Source of the DNA: Rhizobium sp. GN54
GTDB taxonomy: Bacteria > Pseudomonadota > Alphaproteobacteria > Rhizobiales > Rhizobiaceae
Direction of reading: 5' to 3'
NCBI RefSeq assembly: GCF_021026345.1
Contig: NZ_JAJNCZ010000010.1
Span: 1-64,000 of the forward strand
DNA: 64,000 nucleotides
The position numbers and the translations under genes are program-made. Positions within the stretch are counted from its first letter, which is position 1. Every line of letters begins with the position of its first letter. This document shows positions 51,970 to 60,468 of this stretch, one piece after another. The notes below the pieces were generated by a model. It had not been told where the DNA came from. It searched no databases and saw only the letters and a program-made list of their open reading frames with translations.

Positions 51970-53430
51970 ATGAGTTTGAAAGACGTTCTTTGGTTCGATC
52001 CGCGCCGCATTTTCATCGACGGCGAGTGGCGCAATGCGGCCGGAGGCCAGACGATCGACGTGGAGAATCCGTCGACCGGCGAGGTCATAGGCGCGATAGC
52101 GCGCGGTTCGTCCGCGGACGTTGACGCCGCCGTCAGGGCCGCACAAAAGGCGATGGACGGGGAGTGGGGTCGGATGACCGCCACCGAGCGTGGCCGCATC
52201 CTCATGAAGATGTCTGCCATCGTTCTGGAGCGCGCGGACGATCTCGCGATGATCGAGGCGCTCGATGTCGGAAAGCCGCTGCATCAGTCGAAGAATGATT
52301 CCCGCGCACTTGCCCGCTATCTCGAGTTCTATGCCGGCGCGGCGGACAAGCTTTTCGGCACGACCATTCCCTATCAGAACGGCTTCACCGTCTATACGCT
52401 GCGCGAGCCGCATGGCGTTGCCGGTATCATCATCCCCTGGAACTATCCGATGCAGATCCTCGGGCGCGGCGTTGGCGCGGCCCTCGCTGCCGGCAATGCC
52501 TGCGTGCTGAAGCCGGCGGAGGATGCCTCGCTTTCCTCGCTTGCCTTCGCCGAGATCGCGCGCGAGGCCGGAGTGCCGGCCGGAGCCGTCAATGTGGTCA
52601 CCGGCCTGGGGACGGAAGCAGGTGCAGTACTTTCCGAGCATCCCGGCATCCACCATATCTCGTTCACCGGCTCCGTCGGCACCGGCATGCGTATCCAGGC
52701 TGCCGCTGCGCGCAACGTCGTTCCGGTGACGCTCGAACTCGGAGGCAAGTCGCCTCATATCGTCTTCGACGACTGCGATCTCGACAAGGCGATGCCGACG
52801 CTCGTCGGCGCCTGCATGCAGAATGCCGGCCAGACCTGCTCGGCCGCGTCGCGCGTCCTCGTCCAGCGCGGCGTCTACGAAGAAGTGAAGCGACGCATGG
52901 CGGAAATCTATCGTGGGCTCGAAGCCGGTCCCGCCGTCGGCAGCCATGCGCTCGGTCCGCTCGTCTCACGCAAGCAGAAGCAACTCGTCAGTTCCTTCAT
53001 CGATATCGGACGCAAGGAATTGACGGTCGCAGCTGAAGGTGTCATCCGCGACGATGCTTCCGATGCTGGCAATTACGTGCCGCCGGTCCTCTTTGCAGAC
53101 GTCTCACCCGACCACAAGCTGGCCCAGGAGGAAATTTTCGGTCCGGTCCAGGTGCTCATCCCGTTCGAGGATGAGGACGAGGCACTGAAGATCGCCAACG
53201 GCACGGAGTACGGTCTCGTCGCCGGCGTGTGGACAAAAGACGGTGGACGTCAGATGCGCATGGCGCGCAAACTCGAAGTTGGTCAGGTCTTCATCAACAA
53301 CTATGGCGCAGGCGGCGGCATCGAGCTGCCTTTCGGCGGCGTCGGCAAATCCGGCCACGGCCGCGAGAAAGGCTTTGAGGCACTTTACGGCTTTACCCGC
53401 GTGAAGACCGTTACCGCTTCACACGGCTGA
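51970..53430 (+). CDS. Aldehyde dehydrogenase family protein
   Basis: 486 residues from MSLKDVLWFDPRRIFIDGE behind GGGAGAAG. Conserved parts are IIIPWNYPMQILGRGVGAA, SFTGSVGTGMRI, the general base in LELGGKSPHIVFDDCD, the catalytic cysteine in NAGQTCSAASRVLVQ and QEEIFGPVQVLIPFE. It oxidises an aldehyde to an acid with NAD(P). It lies 91 bases after the GntR gene and is probably in its regulon, a second dehydrogenase beside the SSADH-type one. Substrate not assignable. Confidence 0.92.
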   Translation: MSLKDVLWFDPRRIFIDGEWRNAAGGQTIDVENPSTGEVIGAIARGSSADVDAAVRAAQKAMDGEWGRMTATERGRILMKMSAIVLERADDLAMIEALDVGKPLHQSKNDSRALARYLEFYAGAADKLFGTTIPYQNGFTVYTLREPHGVAGIIIPWNYPMQILGRGVGAALAAGNACVLKPAEDASLSSLAFAEIAREAGVPAGAVNVVTGLGTEAGAVLSEHPGIHHISFTGSVGTGMRIQAAAARNVVPVTLELGGKSPHIVFDDCDLDKAMPTLVGACMQNAGQTCSAASRVLVQRGVYEEVKRRMAEIYRGLEAGPAVGSHALGPLVSRKQKQLVSSFIDIGRKELTVAAEGVIRDDASDAGNYVPPVLFADVSPDHKLAQEEIFGPVQVLIPFEDEDEALKIANGTEYGLVAGVWTKDGGRQMRMARKLEVGQVFINNYGAGGGIELPFGGVGKSGHGREKGFEALYGFTRVKTVTASHG

Positions 53431-53773
53431 GCCGCCCGGGGGGCGGCAGTTCGAGACCCACAGGGTCCCTATGAACCGACCGCATGACTGACCATGGCAA
53501 ACGAAGATTTGCCATGGTTGAAAACACGCTATGATTGCACATGATTTTGTCTTAGGTGCGAGAAATGGCTCTGTTGCCAAGATCAATTGTGGCTGACGAG
53601 GGGTAGTTCTCTCTGCGGTTACGCGGTCTTGGCCTTGAGATTCTTGGCGAGCGGCACCACCGGGCTTGTCCCAAACGCTTCGGTCGGTTGAGACTACCCC
53701 ATGAGACCCTGCCTCTTCATGCCTTGTTAAGCTTAGCAGTCCGAAGAGGCGCGCGATCAGATCGTTCAGACAA
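53431..53773. other. Mobile-element debris without an intact gene
   Basis: GGCTCTGTTGCCAA at 53567-53580 looks like the terminal inverted repeat of an IS6-family element, but no matching transposase or second end follows. On the minus strand a short frame ending at about 53620 (PTEAFGTSPVVPLAKNLKAK) may be a coding relic, source unknown. No functional gene was seen here. Confidence 0.45.
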
Positions 53774-54130
53774 TCAACCGCGCCGCCCGGCCACGCTTGG
53801 GTCGGGATTGTTGAAGTAGACGGCAGCCTGGGCCAGCGATCTGTGCTGCGACTGTTACATCGCTTCCGGCAGGGGTATGCCGCGATTGGCGGCCTCGGTC
53901 AGATAGCCGGAACGCAGGCCGTGGGCGGAGAACTTTTGCGGATCGAACCCGGCCTTGGCGCAGCGGGATTGGAGGACCAGGTCGACCGACTGCGCCGTCA
54001 GCACCCGGCGGTCGACATTGCTCCACTGGTCGATGCGGCGGAACACCGAGCCGCTGTCGGTCCGAGCTTCCTGCAGTCAGCGTTTCAGCGCCTCCACCGG
54101 TCGGCCGGTCTGGACTTTCCGCGATGATCA
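53774..54130 (-). pseudogene. Tyrosine recombinase (integrase) C-terminal half, inactivated
   Basis: One reading frame gives VQTGRPVEALKR, stop, LQEARTDSGSVFRRIDQW, SNVDRRVLTAQSVDLVLQSR, FDPQKFSAHGLRSGYLTEAA, NRGIPLPEAM, stop, QSQHRSLAQAAVYFNNPD and the end GRRG. The HGLRSG box and the QHRS region belong to the integrase catalytic domain. Both stops are inside conserved parts (the first where tryptophan is expected, the second right before QSQHRS). The N-terminal half is missing and the tyrosine position is weak (AAVYFNN). A related 83-base piece lies at 831-913. Confidence 0.85.
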
Positions 54131-54237
54131 GCGCGATGGTACACGACCAGGTGCATCGCAGTGATAGCATTGGCCAGTGTTACAAGCGGCACGGTGAGAA
54201 AACCCGAGAGAAGTGCGCCCCTCCGTCACTCACCGGA

Positions 54238-55233
54238 TTAGAATTGCCAACCGAGCGGCACCCAGGCATAGCCAGCGTCCGTCTTGAGCATCCGACCAAG
54301 ACCCGGGAACGGATAGTGGAAGCCGAGAACGAGGAGCCGGTCTGTCGCCGCCATGTCGAAGATGCGGCGTCGGGAGACAAGGGCAGTATCCTTGTCGCGG
54401 TCTGGCCCGGGCAGCCAGGGCCGGTCGACATTGACGATCGGATGGTAGGCGAGATCCGCCGTCAACAGCAACTGATCGTTCCCGGATTGAACGAGGAAGT
54501 TCGCCATACCGGGGGTGTGGCCGAGTGCCGGAAGCGTGGTCAGCCCGGGGACGATCTCCGTGCCGGCCTCATACAACTCGATCCCGTTCGTGACAGGCTC
54601 AACACTCCGTTTGATGGCTGCGGAGAAATTGCGACGAAACTCCTCAGGCACAGGCATGTAGGACAGATCCGGATCGTTACGGACGAAGAAGTCCCAGTCG
54701 GCACGAGGCGCAAAGACGACCGCCCGCGGAAATGCCTTGCCGCCATCAGCGGTTCGAAGGTTACCGACATGGTCCGGGTGCGTGTGCGAGACGACCACTA
54801 TGTCAATGTCCTCAGGCCGCAATCCGATGGCGGCCAAGTTCTCGAACACGCGGCCGCCTTGCGGACCCATGGTCTGACCGGCTCCGGCTTCGAGGAGGAT
54901 CCGCCTGCCATTCGTCTCGATGAGAAGTGTGTTGAGGTTGAGCGCCAGGCGGTCGGCAGGCAGGAAGGCATTCCTCAGGACCTCCTGCAGTTCCGTTTCC
55001 GGCGCGTCGCTGGCATAGACCCGCGGAGGTCCGCCGATCAGCCCGTCACTCAGCACGGTGGCCGAGATTTCGCCGACACGAAAGCGGTAATGGCCGGCAT
55101 TTCGACCTTGGGCCGAAAGCGAGGTGGCGGAGGTGGTCTGTGCAAACGGCATGTCGCTCGGCAGGATCAGTCCCGTCACGGCTGATGCGGCTGTCAGCAC
55201 GATCGTTCTGCGGTTCAGTGTGATTTTACCCAT
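54238..55233 (-). CDS. Exported metallo-beta-lactamase-fold hydrolase
   Basis: 331 residues from MGKITLNRRTIVLTAASAV; GAGAGGATC precedes this ATG. The start looks like a Tat or Sec signal with an NRR element, so periplasmic location is likely. The MBL metal motif is VVVSHTHPDHVGN, with later histidines in LPALGHTPGMANF and LGFHYPFPGLG. It belongs to the large group of quorum-lactonase/phosphotriesterase-like MBL proteins; the substrate is unknown. It is divergent from a LysR gene that probably controls it. Confidence 0.88.
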   Translation of the reverse strand: MGKITLNRRTIVLTAASAVTGLILPSDMPFAQTTSATSLSAQGRNAGHYRFRVGEISATVLSDGLIGGPPRVYASDAPETELQEVLRNAFLPADRLALNLNTLLIETNGRRILLEAGAGQTMGPQGGRVFENLAAIGLRPEDIDIVVVSHTHPDHVGNLRTADGGKAFPRAVVFAPRADWDFFVRNDPDLSYMPVPEEFRRNFSAAIKRSVEPVTNGIELYEAGTEIVPGLTTLPALGHTPGMANFLVQSGNDQLLLTADLAYHPIVNVDRPWLPGPDRDKDTALVSRRRIFDMAATDRLLVLGFHYPFPGLGRMLKTDAGYAWVPLGWQF

Positions 55234-55385
55234 GTTTTTGATCCTCTCCAAATACCTGATCGTGGGGCCGCCCTTCATTTCAGCGGCGACCGGGCCTGCT
55301 CACGACGTGTTCTCTAGGGATGACACAGATCGGGCGTGCAGATAAGCTAATCAAAATGGAGCAGCTTATTAAGCAGGACTTTTCA

Positions 55386-56291
55386 ATGCGGCCACTCCGC
55401 CTTGACAGCTTGGAGATCTTTGAAGACGTCGTGCGCTGTGGCGGCTTTAGAGCCGCGGCAATTGGTAGGGGCGTATCGTCGTCGGCAATCAGTCAATCGA
55501 TCAGCGTGCTTGAGGAGGCGCTGGGCATCCGCCTGCTGAACCGAACGACACGTAGCGTCGCGCCTACTGAAGCAGGCGAGCGGCTTCTCGCGCGGCTAAG
55601 GCCCGCGCTGCACGATATCAGAACAGCGATCGACGATCTCAATCAGCTTCGCGAGCGCCCATCTGGCACTGTGCGGATCAATGCGCCGGGCCCGGCCGCC
55701 GACCACGTTCTGTGCCCTGTGGCCTTTGAATTCATGGAAGTCTATCCCGACATCAACGTCGAGATCATCAGTGATGCCGCGATCATCGATATCGTGGAGC
55801 AGGGTTTTGATGCTGGCGTGCGCTTCGGGAAGCAACTCGCCCAAGACATGATCGCCATGCCGCTAGGTCCAGCATTGCGATATGCCATCGTAGCCTCGCC
55901 CGACTATCTTCGCAATCGTAGTCGACCGGAATCGCCACGCGATCTGTTGCTACACGACTGTATTCGACGCCGTTTTCCGGGTGGAACCATGGTGACCTGG
56001 ACCTTTGAGAAGGACGGCGACCAAGTGGAAATCACCCCGAAAGGTCGATTGACTCTGAGTTCAGCGCATCAAGAGCGTCAGGCCGCGCTTTCGGGATCGG
56101 GAATTGCCCACCTGTTCGAGGATTATGTCCGCGATGACATCGAAAAAGGCCGCGTGATCGAGTTGCTTCCCGATTGGAAGAAGAAGCTGCCGAGTTGGTA
56201 TTTGTACTATCCGAGCAAGCGACATACGAGTGCGGCTGTGCGGCTGTTCTTGGAGTACATCCGCAATCGGAAATGGACTTCAGATATCTAG
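55386..56291 (+). CDS. LysR-family regulator next to the MBL hydrolase
   Basis: 301 residues from MRPLRLDSLEIFEDVVRCGG; AGGA stands 8 bases before this ATG and the length is normal, though the frame is open from 55320. HTH: FRAAAIGRGVSSSAISQSIS. The effector domain starts at about 90 (SGTVRINAPGPAADHVLCPV), of the CrgA/PA-type subgroup. The neighbouring MBL gene is divergent with about 150 bases between the starts. Confidence 0.9.
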   Translation: MRPLRLDSLEIFEDVVRCGGFRAAAIGRGVSSSAISQSISVLEEALGIRLLNRTTRSVAPTEAGERLLARLRPALHDIRTAIDDLNQLRERPSGTVRINAPGPAADHVLCPVAFEFMEVYPDINVEIISDAAIIDIVEQGFDAGVRFGKQLAQDMIAMPLGPALRYAIVASPDYLRNRSRPESPRDLLLHDCIRRRFPGGTMVTWTFEKDGDQVEITPKGRLTLSSAHQERQAALSGSGIAHLFEDYVRDDIEKGRVIELLPDWKKKLPSWYLYYPSKRHTSAAVRLFLEYIRNRKWTSDI

Positions 56292-56492
56292 AGCCGGTCC
56301 CGCGATTGATGAAGCGATTGTGTCTATGCGCAGGCGCGGCGTCATCCCGAGGAGATCGCTCGCGTTTCTGGAGGCGAGAGGGGAGGGGGGCAGGCGCGTG
56401 CTGATGCGGCGATGTGAGACCTTGGTCGCCAATCCCCAGCCGGTCGCCGAGATAGTGCCAGAACGACAGACCAAGCTACTGGCAGGTTTTCA

Positions 56493-57239
56493 TCAGGCCG
56501 AGCGCTCAAGCCGGCTCGGGTCCTGTGGATCGAGATCCTCCCAGTAGGAACCTTCCTTGCGGGCGATGTGGCGGACAAGGATGCCGACGGCACCGTCAAG
56601 ATCCCGCGAGCGGATCGCTTCCGCGATCTCGATATGCTCCCGCATCGATTTTTCCATGTGATGCGGGTCGCTGCCAAGGCGATTGCGCAGCGCCGCCATC
56701 TTGGCGCCGATGAGGGCGTAGGCGCTGTTGAAATACTCATTGCCCGAGGCTGCTATGATCGCATCGTGGAAATCGGTATCGAGTGCCAGATAGTCTCTCA
56801 CCCGCCCTTCGGCCTGTGCCTTTTCCATGTCTGCGACGATTCGATCGAGTTCATCGGGAAGCGAAGATTCCGGGTTTTCCAGCGCGAGGCGCACGGCAGT
56901 CGGTTCGAGTGCAAATCGCAGCTCACACAAACGGTTCAGTTCCCCCGGTTGCAACTCGAAAACATAGGTCCCCGACTGCGGTTGTACGGTCACAAGGCCC
57001 TGACGACGCAAGAGGGCGATAGCCTCCCGAACCGGGGTGGTCGAGACACCCAACTCTCCTGCAAGTGCGTTTTCGGAAAGACGTTCGCCCGGCCTCACCC
57101 GCCCGTCGACGATCATGTCGCGGATAGAGCGCATCACCTCATCGACGAGCAGCGCGGGGCGCGCAAGCCGCCCTCTCCCCTTACGCCCTTCCTGGCTCTC
57201 TCCACGCCGGTTTTCGGATGACGTTCTGGATACGGACAT
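56493..57239 (-). CDS. GntR-family regulator, FadR/FCD type, of the second TRAP operon
   Basis: 248 residues with a positively charged N-terminal extension (about 1-27), then the winged helix (VMRSIRDMIVDGRVRPGERL, LAGELGVSTTPVREAIALL) and an FCD domain (YLALDTDFHDAIIAASGNEY, MREHIEIAEAIRSRD) with the usual metal-site aspartate and histidines. It is divergent from the Yellow-type gene that leads the TRAP cluster. A perfect 14-bp inverted repeat lies 27 bases in front of it. Likely a repressor of the sugar-acid genes at 57351-64000. Confidence 0.92.
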   Translation of the reverse strand: MSVSRTSSENRRGESQEGRKGRGRLARPALLVDEVMRSIRDMIVDGRVRPGERLSENALAGELGVSTTPVREAIALLRRQGLVTVQPQSGTYVFELQPGELNRLCELRFALEPTAVRLALENPESSLPDELDRIVADMEKAQAEGRVRDYLALDTDFHDAIIAASGNEYFNSAYALIGAKMAALRNRLGSDPHHMEKSMREHIEIAEAIRSRDLDGAVGILVRHIARKEGSYWEDLDPQDPSRLERSA

Positions 57240-57266
57240 GCAGACCCCTCTTTACAGCAGTCAAAA

Positions 57267-57306
57267 AACTGCTACCTTAGTTTAACTGCCGCCTAAGGTA
57301 GCAGTT
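57267..57306. promoter_or_regulatory. Perfect 14-bp inverted repeat, probable GntR operator
   Basis: AACTGCTACCTTAG (57267-57280) and CTAAGGTAGCAGTT (57293-57306) are exact reverse complements with 12 bases between. The site is 27 bases from the GntR start and 44 bases before the Yellow-type gene, so one site could control both promoters. It is AT-balanced and without a T tract, unlike a terminator. Confidence 0.75.
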
Positions 57307-57350
57307 GGGCGCGTGAATTTGAAGCGCCAATTCCTGGGAGGGGATATATC

Positions 57351-58562
57351 ATGAGAATTGCCGGAGTGGGCATTGCCGCAGCAATCGCGGCCCTGACGAT
57401 TGCGGCGCCAATGACAGGCGCCGCACGGGCAGACGACAAGGCGGTCGAGCCGATCGCCCGCTGGAACAGCCTCACCTACAAGGTCGATGATGCGGAAGCC
57501 GCTGCCAAATGGCAGGCGAGTCCGCTGTTCGGCAAGACGCTGGTGCAGGGCCTGAAATTCGACTCGACTGGTGCGATGTATGTAACGACCGCGCGCTGGG
57601 GCGGCGCCGACATGCCGGCGACGGTTTCGAAACTGGTGAAGAGCGGCGACGGCTATGAACTGGAGGCTTTCCCTTCCGCGGAACTGAATGCTGTCTCGAA
57701 TGAAGCCGGCCTCAAGGCAGTTCTGGGCTTCGAAGTCGATGAGAACGACGTGATGTGGCTGCTTGATCAGGGCCATATCGCGGGCGCGCCGTCCGGCCCG
57801 AGAGACGAAAAGCTGGTCCTGTGGGACATCAAAGCCAACAAGGAAATCCAGCGTCTGGAATTCGGACCCGAGCTTTCAGACAAGAAATGCTCGTTCCTCA
57901 ACGACGTGGTCGTCGATAACGATTCCGGCTTTGCCTATATCGCCGACAGCGGCATCTTTGCCGATCCGCTCTGCGGCGGCCTGATCGTCTACGACAAGAA
58001 TGCGAACACCGCGCGGCGCGTTCTGAATGCTTCGAAGTTCACCAATGATGAAGCTCAATTCAGCTTCGCCATCAACGGGCGGCAGGTGCTGAAGAACGGT
58101 CGCATGCGTACCGGCGCCGACGGCATCGCGCTTTCCGGCGATCGCAAGACGCTCTACTGGACCAACCTGACCGGTAACACACTCTATTCGCTACCGACAG
58201 CGCTTCTGCGCGATGCGGCCGTATCCGAGTCCGAACTCCAGGCCGCCGTGCGTGTCGAGGTGGTTCTGCCATCCAACACGGACGGACTGACCGCAGACAA
58301 GACCGGCAACATCTATCTCACCGCACTGCAGTTGAACGGTGTCCTCAAATACGACACCAACACCCGACGCCTGAGCCAGGTCGCTTACCATCCTGAGATG
58401 GTCTGGCCGGATACACTGGCCTGGGCGCCCGACGGCGCGTTGCACGTCATCTCCAACCACCTTCACCTGTGGGTGGATGGCGACATGAACTTCAAGGATC
58501 CCGAGGTGCCGAATTTTACCATCTGGCGCCTGCCGGTGAAGGCCACACCGTATCTCAACTGA
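57351..58562 (+). CDS. Secreted Yellow/major royal jelly-family beta-propeller protein
   Basis: 403 residues with a clear Sec signal (AIAALTIAAPMTGAARADDK). A six-bladed propeller of the MRJP/Yellow family: KTLVQGLKFDSTGAMYVTTA, VLGFEVDENDVMWLLDQG, KCSFLNDVVVDNDSGFAYIA, GADGIALSGDRKTLYWTNL, DGLTADKTGNIYLTAL. Bacterial members act as lactonase-like or dopachrome-tautomerase-like periplasmic enzymes. Before a TRAP importer and sugar-acid enzymes, opening a sugar lactone to the acid that is then imported is a sensible guess but unproven. GGGAGGGG precedes the ATG. Confidence 0.88.
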   Translation: MRIAGVGIAAAIAALTIAAPMTGAARADDKAVEPIARWNSLTYKVDDAEAAAKWQASPLFGKTLVQGLKFDSTGAMYVTTARWGGADMPATVSKLVKSGDGYELEAFPSAELNAVSNEAGLKAVLGFEVDENDVMWLLDQGHIAGAPSGPRDEKLVLWDIKANKEIQRLEFGPELSDKKCSFLNDVVVDNDSGFAYIADSGIFADPLCGGLIVYDKNANTARRVLNASKFTNDEAQFSFAINGRQVLKNGRMRTGADGIALSGDRKTLYWTNLTGNTLYSLPTALLRDAAVSESELQAAVRVEVVLPSNTDGLTADKTGNIYLTALQLNGVLKYDTNTRRLSQVAYHPEMVWPDTLAWAPDGALHVISNHLHLWVDGDMNFKDPEVPNFTIWRLPVKATPYLN

Positions 58563-58570
58563 TCGCATGC

Positions 58571-58597
58571 GGGAGATGCCGCCCAGCGGCATCTCCC
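58571..58597 (+). promoter_or_regulatory. Strong stem-loop between the Yellow-type gene and dctQ
   Basis: Perfect 12-bp inverted repeat GGGAGATGCCGC / GCGGCATCTCCC with a 3-nt loop, 9 bases after the upstream stop. It is followed by the dctQ ribosome-binding site instead of a T tract, so partial termination or mRNA protection is more likely than full termination. Confidence 0.65.
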
Positions 58598-58609
58598 TGG
58601 AGGAATGCA

Positions 58610-59149
58610 ATGCTTTCTAAATTCGATCGCGCCTTCATCTGGAGCAATCAGTTCCTGATTGGAGCACTCATGCTCATCATGACCGTACTGGTCTTCGCCA
58701 ACGTCGTGCTGCGATACGTCGTCGGCATATCTCTGCCCTGGGTGGAGGAAATCAGTCGCTACATGATGATCTGGGTCGCCTATCTCGGTGCCGGACTTGC
58801 CCTCCGCGGCGGCGCACATGTCGCTGTTGAAGTGCTTCAGGATGCTCTACCCGCTCGATTGACGCGTCTACTACGCATTGCAATCGCGGTCGCCATCCTG
58901 CTGTTTCTGGGCTCTGTCGCTTGGTACGGCTTTGCCTACGCTCAATTCGCCATGCGGCAGCACTCGCCTGTGCTGAACCTGCCCCTCGGCCTCGTGTACA
59001 TGGGTGTTCCGATCGGATGCCTGGTTTGTGCAATCCATCTCGTTCTGGGCTTCCGGTCTTACGTCGAGCGCACGCCCATCGAGCTGAACGCGCCAGACGC
59101 GCATTCGGACGTATCCGATTTTGCGGCCCTTGAAAGGAACGGGGCATGA
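58610..59149 (+). CDS. dctQ: TRAP transporter small permease DctQ (second system)
   Basis: 179 residues from MLSKFDRAFIWSNQFLIG behind TGGAGG. Four membrane segments. Family features are VLVFANVVLRYVVGISLPWVEE, EISRYMMIWVAYLGAGLALR, GGAHVAVEVL. A hydrophilic C-terminal tail is longer than in the first system. It overlaps dctM by ATGA (59146-59149). Confidence 0.93.
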   Translation: MLSKFDRAFIWSNQFLIGALMLIMTVLVFANVVLRYVVGISLPWVEEISRYMMIWVAYLGAGLALRGGAHVAVEVLQDALPARLTRLLRIAIAVAILLFLGSVAWYGFAYAQFAMRQHSPVLNLPLGLVYMGVPIGCLVCAIHLVLGFRSYVERTPIELNAPDAHSDVSDFAALERNGA

Positions 59150-60435
59150 CCGTAGCCCTCGTCGCCATCTTCGTCGTCGCACTCGTTGTCGGCATCCCGG
59201 TTTCAATTGCCATGGGCGGTGCCGGCATTGCTGCATTGCTCTGGGGCGGCACGTTTTCGCCGATGCTGGTACCGCAACGCCTGTTCAGCGGCATCGACAG
59301 TTTTCCGCTCATGGCCGTGCCGTTCTTTATTCTGGCGGCCGAACTCATGACGGGTGGTCGCATCACAGACCTTATGGTGCGCTTTGCCTGCCAATTGATC
59401 GGCAACGTTCGTGGTGGGCTCGGTTATGCCAATGTTATCATGGCAATCTTCATGGCCGGTATCAGCGGCTCGGCGCTGGCCGACGCGGCCGGACCAGGCT
59501 CGGTCATCATCCGCATGATGCGCCAGGCGGGATATCCGACGTCCTACGCAGCTGCACTGACAGCGTCTGGCGCCATCATCGCGCCCATCATTCCGCCGTC
59601 GATCATCATGATCATCTATGCGCTCACGGATAACAGCGTCAGCGTGATTGGCCTGTTCCTCGCCGGCATTGTGCCGGGTGTGTTGCTGGGCATATCGCTG
59701 CTCTTCGTCAATTGGTGGATCAGCCGCCGGGAAAACTACACGTTCCCGCTTCCACGTCCGGCATGGAGCCAGTTTCTACGCGAGTCCTGGAAGGTCCTTC
59801 CGGCCCTGATGATGCCTGTCATCATTCTGGGGGGAATCCACGGCGGTGTCTTCACGCCGACGGAAGCGTCCGCCGTTGCCGCAGTCTATGCCTTTGTTGT
59901 CGGACGCTACGTCATCGGCACTCTGTCTGTCAGTCAGTTGCCACGCATTCTTGTCGGCACCGCTATCATGACCTCGGCCGTGCTGCTCGTCGTTTCGATG
60001 GCGACCATCTTCGCCTACATGCTGACCGTGCTGCAGATTCCCCAGGCAGTCAGCCAGTATATTGCCGGGCTCGGCCTTTCGCCGACCATGCTCCTGATTG
60101 TCGTGTCACTGTTCCTGCTGGTTTGCGGCCTGTTTCTCGACACCTTGCCCGCGGTGATCATTCTGGTTCCTATCCTTGCGCCCCTGGCACAGGGCGCCGG
60201 CATCGACCCGCTTCATTTCGCGATGGTGGTGATCCTGAACCTGACAATCGGGATGATCACGCCGCCCGTCGGCGGGGTGCTCTTCGTCGTGACCGTCGTG
60301 GCAAAAATCCCGCTCTTCACCCTGGCACGGGCCATCCTGCCGATGCTCTTTGCCGAACTCATCGTCTTCGCACTCATCGTGTTCGTTCCAGCGCTCACGC
60401 TCTGGCTGCCGAACTACCTCGGCTACGGCCGATAA
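59146..60435 (+). CDS. dctM: TRAP transporter large permease DctM (second system)
   Basis: 429 residues, 12 or more membrane segments: VVGIPVSIAMGGAGIAALLW, SGIDSFPLMAVPFFILAAEL, AGISGSALADAAGPGSVIIR, GAIIAPIIPPSIIMIIYAL, VILNLTIGMITPPVGGVLF. It is the ion-driven channel subunit. Sequence is typical, with no defects. Gene order here is Q-M-P, unlike the P-Q-M order of the system at 48190-51021. Confidence 0.95.
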   Translation: MTVALVAIFVVALVVGIPVSIAMGGAGIAALLWGGTFSPMLVPQRLFSGIDSFPLMAVPFFILAAELMTGGRITDLMVRFACQLIGNVRGGLGYANVIMAIFMAGISGSALADAAGPGSVIIRMMRQAGYPTSYAAALTASGAIIAPIIPPSIIMIIYALTDNSVSVIGLFLAGIVPGVLLGISLLFVNWWISRRENYTFPLPRPAWSQFLRESWKVLPALMMPVIILGGIHGGVFTPTEASAVAAVYAFVVGRYVIGTLSVSQLPRILVGTAIMTSAVLLVVSMATIFAYMLTVLQIPQAVSQYIAGLGLSPTMLLIVVSLFLLVCGLFLDTLPAVIILVPILAPLAQGAGIDPLHFAMVVILNLTIGMITPPVGGVLFVVTVVAKIPLFTLARAILPMLFAELIVFALIVFVPALTLWLPNYLGYGR

Positions 60436-60468
60436 GACCAGTCACTCTCGATACGGAGGAAAAGAGAG

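Noticed and set aside
57267-57306. Terminator of the GntR or Yellow-type gene
   Set aside because: It lies between divergent starts, has a 12-base spacer and no T tract; an operator is more plausible.
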